Source: Archegozetes longisetosus (lineage: Eukaryota > Arthropoda > Arachnida > Sarcoptiformes > Trhypochthoniidae). Taken from it: DNA of 64,000 bases. Within the stretch, counting starts at the first letter, position 1. Each line of letters opens with the position of its first letter. Shown piece by piece: positions 1-10,704 of the stretch. The position numbers and the translations under genes were made by a program. The notes under the pieces were generated by a model. The model made no database searches. It was given only the letters and a program-made list of their open reading frames with translations, and was not told the origin of the DNA. The stretch spans positions 11,716,001 through 11,780,000 of the forward strand of contig JAEMBT020000002.1 in NCBI GenBank assembly GCA_018873245.2, in the 5' to 3' direction.

Positions 1-12
1 CTATTATTTCAG

Positions 13-3000
13 TCACGAATAGCTCTGAAATCACGTTCAAAAACTTTGACTGAATTACACAAATTAATAATTGGAGATCTTGTGCAGTTATCAATCAGTG
101 ATTACCGCACAGTTCGACAAAGAGCCCAATCAGTTCTACTCGAATGCTTCAAACGATTCCCAAACTCTTATAGCCTCGTAACGCCTGACATCTTAAAAAA
201 TCTCGATAACCAAAAGAATACAAGTCATAAACAGTTAAAGGGAACTTTGCATTTAATTATCGGTAGTGATGAGCTCTCTCTTCTGGCTATTAGTGACTGG
301 CCATTAATGGCTCAGTTATGGCCTGCTTTGGTTAATTCGCAGCACTCTCAGGACAACAGCATAATTAGATTATTGAGTTCTGAGATTACAAATCGAATTA
401 TGGGCAGATTTTGGACTTCAACTTTAACTTTGAAAATTCCTGATTCTTGTATTGATTACGCCAAAAAATTTGGACAGAGAATACAAGTTTTCCATCGCCT
501 GCTTCTGAATGTCCACCAGATGAGCAGATATCGAAGGCTTTAGAAATGGCTGAAACTAGAAATCAAATCAATATCGAAGCTTATATTGAAGTGATTGAAA
601 AATTAGTCAATCTCTTAGAAGACAATAATTTGTATGTTTTTGTTGAAATATTTTTAACACGATTAAAGAGAGCTTTCAACTTTTTATTCTTCTCAGGCAT
701 TGGCGTTATTATGAACTAGGTCTTAATCTACTAAAACTGTTGATAAGACATGACATATCTTATCCTAAAAGTGCAGTTCGATTATTCGCCAAAAATTTGA
801 TTAACGAAAAGGAATTGATAAGAAAAATAGCAATCGATTCACTTCCTGCGATCTTATATCAGGTGAAACCGAATCGCCCAAAGAAAAATTTAGAAATTGT
901 TTCAGCTGATAATCTATGGCTTCAAACTGAGCTGAAATTCACTTTGGATAGCGAAAATACCTTTAATTCAATGAACTTTATAGATCAGTCATATAAAGGA
1001 TTTTATGCTTACGAAAATCCGTTTCTTGTTTATGATAGAAGTAGATATTCTTCCAAAGAGATTAAGAATCAAAGCTCTGAAGCCAAACTAGAATTGCAAA
1101 AGTTATTCTGTGACTCAAAATTCTTAAATCAATTGCTGTTTTATTTGTCACTCGAAAAAGAAAAAGGTAATGAGTGTATGGAATACAATAGGATTCAATT
1201 GTGGAAAAGGCTCTACAGAAACTATGGACCTTTTAATGTGGATCTACTTTTACCTAAACTTAATGAATATATTTCGAGTTCTCAAGATTGCTATCATAGA
1301 TGTAGCGCTGAAATCATTAATGGAATGATTCAAGGATCCAAATACTGGACATTTGATGAGAATATTAAAATTGAACAATTATTGAAATCTATGATTAAGA
1401 AAATTTTCCGTAGCGTTACTTCTGAGACATTGAGTGTCTGGAGCAATTTTGGTCCAGACTTATTTGCTGATAGAGATCCGAGAAGAACCATGTGGTTGCT
1501 GAATATATATTTAGACAATACACTTGGAGAAAGGTTAGATAATTTGTCATGTTTTGGTCAGTGGAGTCGATTGCATTTAATTCATGGCGCCCTAGAGTTT
1601 ATGGAATGGAAAGGTCTTAAGATATCGAAAATATTGCTTAATTATTTAGAGAATAAACACTCAAGTCATTCGTATTACGATATGAGACAAAAAGTTGGCA
1701 GGTTTGTCACTACAAGTGTCTAATAGAAATTTTTTATATTATTGAGCGCGCATTAATCGCTGCAAAATTAATATGCGTTTAATAATAGCAGAATATTTTT
1801 CCAAACATTTCCATCTTTTATGGAAAATTAATTTTTTTCAAAACATTTATTCACTATTATTAGTCTCCTACAAACTATTCTAAAGTTTGATGACAACATA
1901 CCTTGTCTTCCAAACACTTTTCTATACGCACCCAAAAGATGTGATTTTGTTGATAGAGTTGTATCGCGTTTACGTCTTCTGATAAACTCACAATCAGACC
2001 GAAGTGAACTCGGTTCTAACAATCACAACGATAATGAACGTGGAGATGCCATCAATTTATTAAAGACAATGTGTTTATGGATCATAAACCACGTTCAGGA
2101 ATCTTTCTATTCTGCTCCTCCAGAACTTTTCAAATTTGTTCCGTTTGTAAGGGTTTTATGATTTCAGTTTTTATTTGTAAAAATAATATAACTCAAACCT
2201 TCTTGTAACAATTAGGAAAGAGTACAAACTTTCTTAGTACAATTAAAAAGTATTCAATAATACATTTTAATGCAAGGTTTTATCTGTAGCTATGTGAAAT
2301 GCAATCTGGAACTAACGATGAAGAACTGATGGATTCAGCTGAATCAGCTTTAAAAGCACTGATGAGCACAACATTAACTTATCAAAGCACACAAACAGCT
2401 ATTGAAGTTGCAACTCAAGTTTAGTACAAATTTTTTATTTTCAAAGTTTAGAGTCATTTTTTCAACTTTATTCTTTAAGGTTTCTTTATCTGGTAATTGG
2501 CACTCGAGATCAGTTATAGCAAAGTGCATTCAAAATCTTGTTTCATCCAATCTTTTTATGTTGATTGATAACAAATTATGGATTAATCAAATAACTCAGT
2601 TAATCTTAAAACTATTGAGAGATGAAAGAGTGGAAGTCAGAGAATCAGCTGCTAAGACATTGAGCGGCCTATTACACTGTGAACTCATTTTAATTGATGG
2701 TTATCTGATAAAACAATTTAAAAATAATGCTAACCAGAAACTCACAAAAAATGGCTCAAAATACATAGATCCCAAAGATATGGCGATCAAACATTCTGGT
2801 ATCCTTGGCTTGTGTGCATATATTAATGCCTATCCATACGAAGTACCATATTTTATACCAGATATTATACTGTTCTTAACAGAACATCTCAATGATTCGC
2901 AACCCATTCCTGTATGAACCACTTTTAACTTATTATTTTCTAAAGACTAATTTGTAGACAATTTTATTGTAGATGACCATAAGAAAGACATTATCGGATT

Positions 3001-3107
3001 TCAAGAGAACTCATGGAGACAATTGGAAAGAACATGAAGAAAAGTTTACTGAATATCAATTGTCTATTATATCTGATCAATTAGTTTCTTTAAGTTATTA
3101 CGCTTGA
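13..3107 (+). CDS. PSME4: Proteasome activator complex subunit 4 (PA200/Blm10), C-terminal part
   Basis: Large HEAT-repeat protein that caps the 20S proteasome and opens its gate, mainly in the nucleus. Six exons join in phase: 13-631, 697-1701, 1864-2146, 2290-2418, 2480-2911, 2973-3107; the gene starts before the window, and base 13 follows a good acceptor (tatttcag). Family hallmarks are the block HLIHGALEFMEWKG in the second exon, SGNWHSRSVIAKCIQNLV in the fifth, and the last exon, whose FKRTHGDNWKEHEEKFT precedes a terminal SLSYYA. The Tyr-Tyr-Ala end is the known HbYX-like tail of PA200 that inserts into the proteasome alpha ring. The first exon needs a frame change between about 456 and 540 (a run of six A at 463-468 is the simplest site) to reach the phase demanded by the second exon. 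Identity is very secure; the frameshift may be a sequencing error. Confidence 0.93.
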
Positions 3108-3829
3108 AGTTAAACAAACAAACGATAGATTCAGAAAAATCTTTAGATTTTTACTTCTTTTTTAATACTTGATAAACAAAATATAACATAAATAGTCCTG
3201 ACTTTTAATTAAGTTCATCTCTAAAACCACAAGAACCAGATCCGACTTCTTGTGCTTCTCCGTTCTTAACTGATGTTAAACCAATAGTCGTTCTCGTGTT
3301 CACAGGTATTCTTATTTAAAACATATCAATTAACAAAAACCCGAACTAATTTGAATTTAAACTTATTTTAAACTTCAAAATTATATACTTTTAAAACAAA
3401 CTGTTACCCACTATTTACAGTCACTTTTAATTTAACTACTTATTGATTTTCACTCTGCTTTAGCAAAAGCCAGACCTTCCCTAAGATTAGGCCTGATTAA
3501 AATCTTTTTGAATCTGATTCCGGTATTGTCGGTATTGACTCCAACTACAGACTAATAAAGCCGTTGACCAATCGATCCTAAAGAGTATTGATTACAAGAT
3601 AGTTCGATGGACACTTTATCTTTGGTATATCCTTCCCATTTCTCTCATATTGTGATCGCTTTTAACCATATGAAGGAATGGTACTGGTCAATAAAAGACG
3701 ATAAGCCATATGATTGTGTCCAAAATTGTTAGTATTGGACACAAACGTTCTACACCTAAATACAAAGTACCATTAAGTTATAGTTTATACTTCTAGCTAG
3801 TTTTAGATGGTCTTAGGATATTTATGGTA
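3108..3829. other. Intergenic, no gene recognised
   Basis: No open frame with coding character was found. The last 350 bases may be further decayed 3' sequence of the LINE remnant that follows on the minus strand, but the frames are too broken to claim it. Confidence 0.5.
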
Positions 3830-4175
3830 GACCTCCAAATTCAGTGGTCAATGCCAGCATGAGCTTTGATATTGTAGACGAGATTATTTGCCGCAAGAGC
3901 TCGAAAGGAAATCAGTAATAGTTCAAAAGCTAAGGCTAACAAATAAACTCATGTGTGTCACCTTTGATTTGAGTATCAGTTGACTTAACAAATGCTTTGA
4001 CGAACGACTCAAAAATTTTTGAATGCAACTAAAGATACTTTTGCACATCATTTGTAAGACTGAAGCATTTGCCATTTCAGACAATAAGAGAACGTCATAA
4101 GCAAAATAAGCAATCGATAAGATATCTAACGGAGCTTTGACACCGATTTGAAGCCAATCACTATAACTATTACTA
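3830..4175 (-). mobile_element. LINE-type reverse transcriptase remnant
   Basis: On the minus strand, bases about 4170 down to 4040 read SDWLQIGVKAPLDILSIAYF followed directly by AYDVLLLSEMANASVLQMM. This matches the shape of the non-LTR reverse transcriptase active-site block (AYADDVLLLS, then about ten residues and LQ-x-M), with the YADD box decayed to FAYD. Further open pieces in shifted frames (SFVKAFVKSTDTQIKGD, ALAANNLVYNIKAHAGID) follow, so the copy carries several frameshifts and is dead. The clade cannot be told from this piece. Confidence 0.45.
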
Positions 4176-4190
4176 ACTCTTATCCTTAAG

Positions 4191-4470
4191 GGTCACTGTG
4201 GTGTAGTACTCAGCGAGTCGAACTTTGGAGTGAAAGCCCCAGGTTCGGTTCGAGTCCCGTGGTCACTGCACCTCTTTGACAGCGATGTACTGTCCACGCG
4301 TCTCCGGTTATGTCAACATAACCGCCTCTGGCCTGACGCACATGTCCCTTTAGGTGGCTGAGTACGAGTGTACTAACAGCCGCTAAAAAGTGGAAACTCC
4401 TGATAAATTTTAAAAAACTCTTTTCCTTCTCCAAATCAAGTCTTCAAGTCTATTTGTTTTTCATTTGATT
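4191..4470 (+). mobile_element. tRNA-derived SINE
   Basis: A GC-richer insert in AT-rich DNA. It opens with a tRNA-like head: an A-box-like stretch near 4198-4214 and a B box GGTTCGAGTCC at 4247-4257, the internal promoter of RNA polymerase III. The head does not fold into a proper tRNA (acceptor and T stems do not pair), and it runs into a non-tRNA body to about 4420, then a T-rich tail with TTTGATTTG-like repeats. This is the usual build of a SINE. It sits immediately upstream (in minus-strand sense) of the LINE remnant. Confidence 0.6.
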
Positions 4471-4893
4471 CGTTTTTTATTTGGTTTTTTATTTGATTTG
4501 CAGACTCGATAAAAAGCTGCTACACCTGCGTTATAAATAGCTGCCTGCACATAAAGGAGGAGGGAAACTACGGCTTGTAACTGGGCGGAGCGATTTGAGG
4601 TCGCCAATATAACCCCTTGGACAGTCTCATAATGTGACAAAATATTAAATCTTAATTATGTATAGTTTAGGGATAATAGAATTTATTGTTACATTTTTAT
4701 AGTGAAGTCTATAGAGAAATCAAAGTTTTCAAAAAATCATTTGACGCCCTTGTCCCCCTGCGAACGAGATTAAACTTATATTATATTGAAGGGAAGGCTT
4801 GAGTTTATTTTTTGAGCAAAGACCGGAATGGGATTCTAACTTTGATCTATCGAATTGATTAAATAAAGTTGGCCCACTCTTTCTAAAAATTCA
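4471..4893. other. Intergenic, no gene recognised
   Basis: SINE tail followed by anonymous AT-rich sequence with a GC-richer patch near 4540-4625 that I cannot assign. Confidence 0.4.
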
Positions 4894-5086
4894 AATTCTA
4901 AGTGAATCCTTTAAAAGTGTACTTTTCTGGAGATCACAGCTATGAGTAAATGATTAGAAAATTTTTAATGATTTAGGCGCGAAAAGAGAGGAGCCATTCT
5001 ATCCAAGTTTGATCTGTAGACCCCTATTGATAGGGATTAATGAAACTTTTTAGTAACAATTTTACTTTCAATCTTTTGATTTCATT
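4894..5086 (+). repeat. Left terminal inverted repeat of the DDE transposon
   Basis: Pairs with 7352-7545 in reverse complement. Shared landmarks include TTAAAAGTG, AAATTTTTAATGATTTAGGC, a GCGCCTAAATC-type core and CTTTTGATTTCATT at the inner edge. Confidence 0.8.
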
Positions 5087-5159
5087 CAATACTGCAAAGC
5101 TTTTATTATAAACCTTCGTTATAGTCTAATACTTTCATAGTTTTGTTGAGTAGTGAGTT

Positions 5160-7211
5160 TTGTTTCAATCTTTCATTAAGTTACATTACAAAACTTACGT
5201 TAAGTTTAAAGTTTTTAAAAAATTAAATTGTGCTGAAATGCCTTATGCTAAGAAGCGATCGTCAGTTTTCGGTAGTATTTTAACACTTATTAATACCAAT
5301 ATTTTAGTTGAATCAAATAATAGGCAAAAAAGTTTATTTCAAAACAATGTTCAAAACTCCATAACAACCAAAAAAATGTTTAATACAATTGACATAAAAG
5401 AAAACAGCGAACTAAGTAGTGATAATAGTGATAATGCTTGGTGTGACAAAAACCACATTTCGAACTTTACAAGAAATAAAAAAAATGAAATATTAAATTA
5501 TTTCAACTCTATGAAAAATAATGATCAAAAGAATGAATATTTAAAATCGGTTGTGGTACCTCAAAGTTTTATTGATCAAACAGAAACTATCAAACTCAGA
5601 AGCTCTAACATCGAATATTATGTACAAATGAGTGATAAAAGCAATAAAAATATTACGGTTCATGAAAAAGCTTGTGTGAATGCATTTTTGGAGTTATATA
5701 ATATTAAATATTCGAGACTTAGAAAAAATACACAAGAATCGTAATGAAACTGTAGACAAAAGGGGAAAACACCACTCAAATCCCGATAAAATACCATTGA
5801 GAGTGGAAATGAATATTCGAAAATTCGTAGAGAATTACCCTTCTTTCGAATCTCATTATAGTCTTACAGCAAGAACTGGAAGAAAATATATTGAGTCGGA
5901 CAAAAATATTGCTGTACTTTTTCGTGAATTTATAGAAATATACACTGAATATAATGGTTACGTGCATCATCAATTCTTCAAACATATATTCAAAAGCTGT
6001 AGCGTCGGTTTTAGGTTCCCCAGAAATGATTTGTGTAATGCTTACGAAGAATTTTTTGTTAAAATCAAGTTATGAACTAATGATAACAACATTTCCTTAG
6101 AAAATGAACTTAAACCGCTTTGAATAAACATAAAATTGAGGTCAATTTTTCTATGATCTTCCAAGTAATCTCAAAAACTTGGCTATAAAGAACTCTAGAG
6201 TTGCCGTCTTATCTATCGATTACGAAAAAATTTTTGCCCCCACTACTAAAGTAAGTGCTGAATATTACAGCCAACAGCTCTCAATACATAACTTTGGAAT
6301 TCATAATATGGGGCTAGAAAAGGCAACTATGTTTATGTATTCCGAAAATTATGCTTCGAACGGATCTAATGGGATCATCTCTCTATTGGACTTTTATTTT
6401 TCAAATAATAATAAAAGTTGTGTGCAAAAAGTTTTCATTTTCAGTGATAATTGTTATGCTCCGAATACAAGTCGGTATTTATGGCTTTACTATGATATTC
6501 TAGTTAAAAATGGAATATTTGATGAAATTACTTTAATTTATCCTATTGTTGGTCACTCTTACTTAGATTGTGACCGTGATTTCGGATTAATAAAGAAGTC
6601 ACGAATGAGGGTTCATAAAATAAATTTGCCTTCAGACTGGGTTGATTTAGTCAAAATTGCTCATAAACCATATCCATTCGAAAGTTTTATATGTAAACCA
6701 TCCTTTAGCAGACAACTTGTTACCGAATCCAAAAATTTTTACTGTTTATAAAAAGTTTTTGAAGCCTTTTCTATTGCCTCAATAAACTCATTTGACAGAT
6801 TTGCGAAAAGTTAAGTTCACCAAAAACTATATCAAAGTTCCTTTAGACTTGGCTACTGAGCAGAATATAGAACTTAATTTGTCGAAATCTGCAGATCAAA
6901 TTAATTTAAATATTATGAAATCAAGTTTAAAAGTTGCTTATAATGATTTTTTGCCTATTAATCGAGCTAAATATGAAAACGTAAAAAAGCTTTTGAATTA
7001 TGTCGTTCTTCCGAGTAACGCAACATTTTATAGCAATAAATGTCTCAAATTAAAAGATTCAGAAAACTCATTCATTAATAATAATAATGCTAATTCTGAT
7101 ATTTCTCATTGTAGCTGTAAAGGTAAATGTATGAAGAAATTCTTTTGCAAAAGTAATGATAAAAACTGCAACATTTTATGTTCTTGTAATAAAAACTTGT
7201 GTAAGAATTGA
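5160..7211 (+). pseudogene. Transposase (DDE type, C-terminal Cys cluster), broken
   Basis: Transposase of the 4894-7545 element, split into four frames: about 5160-5735, continuing after a frameshift near 5735 to 6075, then 6179-6751 and 6792-7211. Order of recognisable blocks: an N-terminal part with RGKHHSNPDKIP and FESHYS; a core with SIDYEKIF, TKVSAEYYSQQLS and GIHNMGLEKATMFMY; the FSDNC block, which in related arthropod transposases is usually FSDNCxGQNKNR; and IYPIVGHSYLDCDRDFG. The C-terminus has about nine cysteines in a C-x-C, C-x3-C arrangement (7110-7205), like the CXC zinc-binding tails of some transposases. The Asp residues in the second and third blocks are plausible catalytic ones. 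A poly(A) hexamer AATAAA lies at 7247-7252. The family resemblance is from memory; the superfamily name is left open. Confidence 0.7.
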
Positions 7212-7351
7212 ACCGCTCATTAAAATTTCAATGTAAATAATATGTGAATAAAATTTATGTAAATATTGTATTAGTTTTGCTATAACTTTTTAAACCTTAA
7301 TTCATCAAAACTACGAATATTCAAGTTCTAAGTGAAATCAGTATAAACTCA

Positions 7352-7545
7352 AATGAAATCAAAAGATTGAAAGTAAAATTGTTATTAGAAAGTTTTATTA
7401 ATCTCTATCAATAGGGGGTCTGCAGGCCAAAATCGGACAGAACGGCGCCTCTCTTTTCGCGCCTAAATCATTAAAAATTTTCTAGTCACTTACCCATAGC
7501 TGCGTTCTCTAGAAAAGTGCACTTTTAAAGGATTCACTTAGAATT
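7352..7545 (-). repeat. Right terminal inverted repeat of the DDE transposon
   Basis: Reverse complement of 4894-5086 with scattered substitutions; the outer edge is GAATT at 7541-7545. Confidence 0.8.
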
Positions 7546-7744
7546 GCAGTTATTGAGTTCTTGATCAATTACCATTAAATTCCTATAGTAAATGTTAATA
7601 AACTATAACTACATGTAAATATATATATAATTACAAACTGTGAAAAAATGTAATTTTGGATGACTATATACACAAAGAACTTAGAAGAATTCTCAATTAA
7701 TTTCCAACAAATTATAACTCAAGAGGGAAAAATCATTCATTAAT

Positions 7745-9825
7745 AGATTAGAATTGAAATTCGAACCACTTGATAGAATTATTTGAATTTTAAAAAGTCA
7801 ACTTTTATTATATCAGTTCAAATGAAAAACTGCTAAAACTGAATCGATGCTATTCTCTCTTTAAACAACAGAATTCTGTCTTCAGTCTTATTGAGGAACA
7901 GGTTTAATGTTAAGCCAATGAAGTCAATGTCTACTCGTTAGTTGAACAGATCTTCGTTCAATACATTGGGATCTATGAAAACCGGTTCATTTAACAGAAT
8001 TTATTCACAATCCACTCGAGAGTGTTGATCGGTTTCGATTAATTGTCAAATAAGTGAACAGTATAAATAACCAATAACGCAATTCTTCGGATACAAACAT
8101 ATCATAATTTTCATTTTCCCGCGTTCAATGCTTTCTTATCTTCAGTCATACCATTCAGAAAAAAGACATGATTAAAGGGCATCATTGAAAATACTTATAA
8201 AATCTAGATATCAATTAATCGCATGTCTATCGATTCCAATCCCATCAGATTTTCCGGTGCTGAAAAACATGTCAAAATTGATTAATTGTTTGCGATTAAA
8301 GAGAATTTTCATGAAGACTTACGACATATTGAAAATGAACGAATGAGTTGTTGCGTAAGGCATTACTAGAATTTTGATGTCATTCTCAACGAATGCCGTC
8401 ATTAAATCGATTATATTTTCATATTTTAGTCCTTTCATTAAATCGATTTCATTGGATTTGATCGATCTTTTTGTCATATCAACTATTTTGATGGTCATCT
8501 TGCTATACAGGACTTCCACAGCAAAACCATAACCTCCTTTACCGATATATCTTAAAAGAACTATGCCATCAGATTCTAACCTCTTTAGAAACCTTGATTC
8601 CAGTTTATTCTGGTATTGCTGTCGAGATATATCCCGTAGATTTCGATTCCTTAAGTTTAATTACCTCTGATACAGACTTCGGCCGTGCTTTACTTTTTTC
8701 AACAGTTCAATCATTATTTACACTTGTCTCGCGTCCAGGCGAGCAGCGTCAAAGTCTTCTAAATCTTGACTTAATTCTCTCACAAATTGACTTGGATTTT
8801 GTCCCAATTCTTCATTGCTATTGATCACAACTTTTTCTTTAGTTTTGTTTTTGCTATTTATATCCAATTTCGAAGTCATGCGTGACTTATCAATAGATTT
8901 CTTGTTCATTAAACTGATCTCTTGTTCAACTAGCGATGACTTCAATGCCTGATCATTTTTCGCTTGTTGTGTTGGTCCAGTTTTCAGAATTTTCCATTTT
9001 TTTGACATTGTATGGAATAGAGTTTTAAATAATATCCGATGTGGTATTTGTGTTAACTATAAGATGAATGAATGAGCATTATTTAAAGATAATTAGAAGA
9101 AGTTTCAAGAAGACTTGAAACTAACTTTACACAAATCCAAGGCCTCAAATTTTTAGAAAAATTTTTCATTAGGTATCGAAAATATATATTGTCAAAATTC
9201 TATTATTCAATTTCTCTTTAATTGTTGTTATCTTTAAAAAAATCAATTTGACCGTACTTTTCAAAAATCAAATCAAAGCTTGAGTTTGATTTTTCGAATA
9301 CAAAAGCCTTGTTATCATTCAATACATAAATGACTTATGAATTAAGAGTTTACAAAACATTTCATTGCTTTATATGGTTTAATTAAATTATAAAATTAAC
9401 AAATGATTGATTTGCACTAATAATCAGATTAGTCTAAAATTTATAAAATTTTGGAAACAGATCATAAGATGAATGACAACCAGTTTTCAAAGTGAATTCA
9501 ATGCGATTATGCAATCCATCGATAGCTGAGTATTAAATTTGACATCAGACTCGAAGACCAGATACCTGCTGTTTGATTTGATGTCTAATAGTCTACAATT
9601 AAGACATATTATAATTTTTCTTGTCTTCAGTATATAATTAATGAGTATTTGATTGCCTGTTATTTGTCTGCGATCTCTTTCAATAGACATCTTGTTCTTC
9701 ACATAAACTAATCCGTAGTTTATGAGAAATCCTCCGAAAGAGTATTATTTCCTTAAAGTTTAGAATCTCTATGGAGGTCATCGAGTTGAGACTTCGCTTA
9801 TTAATTTCTTCATAATCATTATCTT
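7745..9825 (-). repeat. Inverted segmental duplication, arm A
   Basis: Nearly the whole interval matches 54860-57175 in reverse complement, including about 800 bp of non-coding sequence upstream of the kinase-like frame, for example TTTATGAGAAAT and TCTATGGAGGTCATCGAGTT near 9720-9790. Arm A is about 235 bp shorter because of one internal deletion. Conservation of flanking non-coding DNA argues for segmental duplication and not retroposition. Confidence 0.85.
8100..9008 (-). pseudogene. Protein-kinase-like pseudogene, copy A
   Basis: Starts at the ATG at 9008-9006 and stays open for 96 residues to a stop at 8718. Past that stop, in other frames, the minus strand reads a kinase N-lobe: SDGIVLLRYIGKGGYGFAVE (glycine loop), MTIKIVDMTK (the ATP-binding Lys position), NEIDLMKGLKYENIIDLM (helix C Glu) and DIKILVMPYATT (hinge). 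The catalytic loop and DFG region are missing because of a 232-bp deletion at 8346-8351. A decayed C-lobe follows near 8270-8110 (APENLMGLESIDM, then MTEDKKALN). Several stops and frame changes make this copy dead. It is not a copy of the Unc-89 kinases. Which kinase family it came from is unknown to me. Confidence 0.7.
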
Positions 9826-10178
9826 GTTAATCAAAAGATTTTGTAAATGCAATTATTTCAAGAAAAATAAAATGACAGACAACTGAACTAACTTTCTATT
9901 TTATGAATAGGAAATATCATATACTCTATAGTTAATTATGATATAACTTCAAAATAGTTAAAAAGTTTTAGGTCAGGAATCCTTTCCTGTCCAGAGAACT
10001 CGCAGCCAAAAGCACATACTAGCTACTAATGCAATTCATCTTACTATATAAACGAAATCTAGTCGATACCCACTTAACAGGTATACATACGAGATGTGAA
10101 ACGCTTTAGGCAGATAGAACTTGTAATAGGCGCGATTAGCCCAACTTGCTATCCACATCATCCTCTTTGGAATATGTA

Positions 10179-10702
10179 TTAGGGGTACCATTTAATTGCC
10201 GCGTGTTTTGAATATATAATTGTAGTGTTGTCTGCGGAAGGAAAGCATTTGTTTGCAAATAGTTTCCGTTTCTCAATTGAAAGTAGATAAATTTGACTTC
10301 AATTTAGTGCAAAATGTAATTTCTCAATTGTGTCCAAACAATGTCCGATTACATTCCCGATGAGTCATGACAGGCACTGTTTGATGTACGGATTCGATCG
10401 CTGATCAAATGCCACTGTAGCCGCCAATAATATCTGTGGAACCTACGATCAAGTGATAAGTATCCAACAATCCCAGAAATGGTGTAGTCGGTTCCGTTCC
10501 GGTGACCGTAGTCCCGAAGATAGCCCGAGACCTGGCCGACCAATCTTAGTGGGCAATGATGTTTGGATAAAATTCAGTCGAAAGACGGTGAGTTATCATC
10601 ATCAAGAAGACGATTATACAATTGATTGAACTTTCGTAACTTTTTAAAAAATAAAATTTAGGTTTTGTTATAATATGCGCGGTAATTAAATGGTACCCCT
10701 AA
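10179..10702 (+). mobile_element. Internally deleted mariner element
   Basis: A 524-bp element flanked by TA on both sides (10177-10178 and 10703-10704), the Tc1/mariner target duplication. Terminal inverted repeats of about 26 bp begin TTAGGGGTACCATTTAATT and end in CCGCG. Inside, bases about 10400-10545 encode the N-terminal helix-turn-helix part of a mariner transposase: ATVAANNICGTYDQ followed by KWCSRFRSGDRSPEDSPR and PGRP, the typical W-x-x-RF-x-SGD ... GRP signature. The catalytic domain is absent, so the copy is non-autonomous. Confidence 0.85.
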
Positions 10703-10704
10703 TA

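Larger units (their letters stand above)
4894..7545 (+). mobile_element. DDE DNA transposon with long terminal inverted repeats
   Basis: Bases 4894-5086 and 7352-7545 are about 193-bp inverted repeats of each other with few mismatches, both starting AATTCTAAGTGAATCCTTTA on their outer edge. Between them lies a decayed transposase gene. Homology stops abruptly at AATTC on each side; no clear target-site duplication was found, which fits an old insertion. Total length is about 2.65 kb. The superfamily was not determined. Confidence 0.75.

Noticed and set aside
4191..4270. Functional tRNA gene
   Set aside because: A and B boxes are present but stems do not pair and non-tRNA sequence continues directly; interpreted as a SINE.
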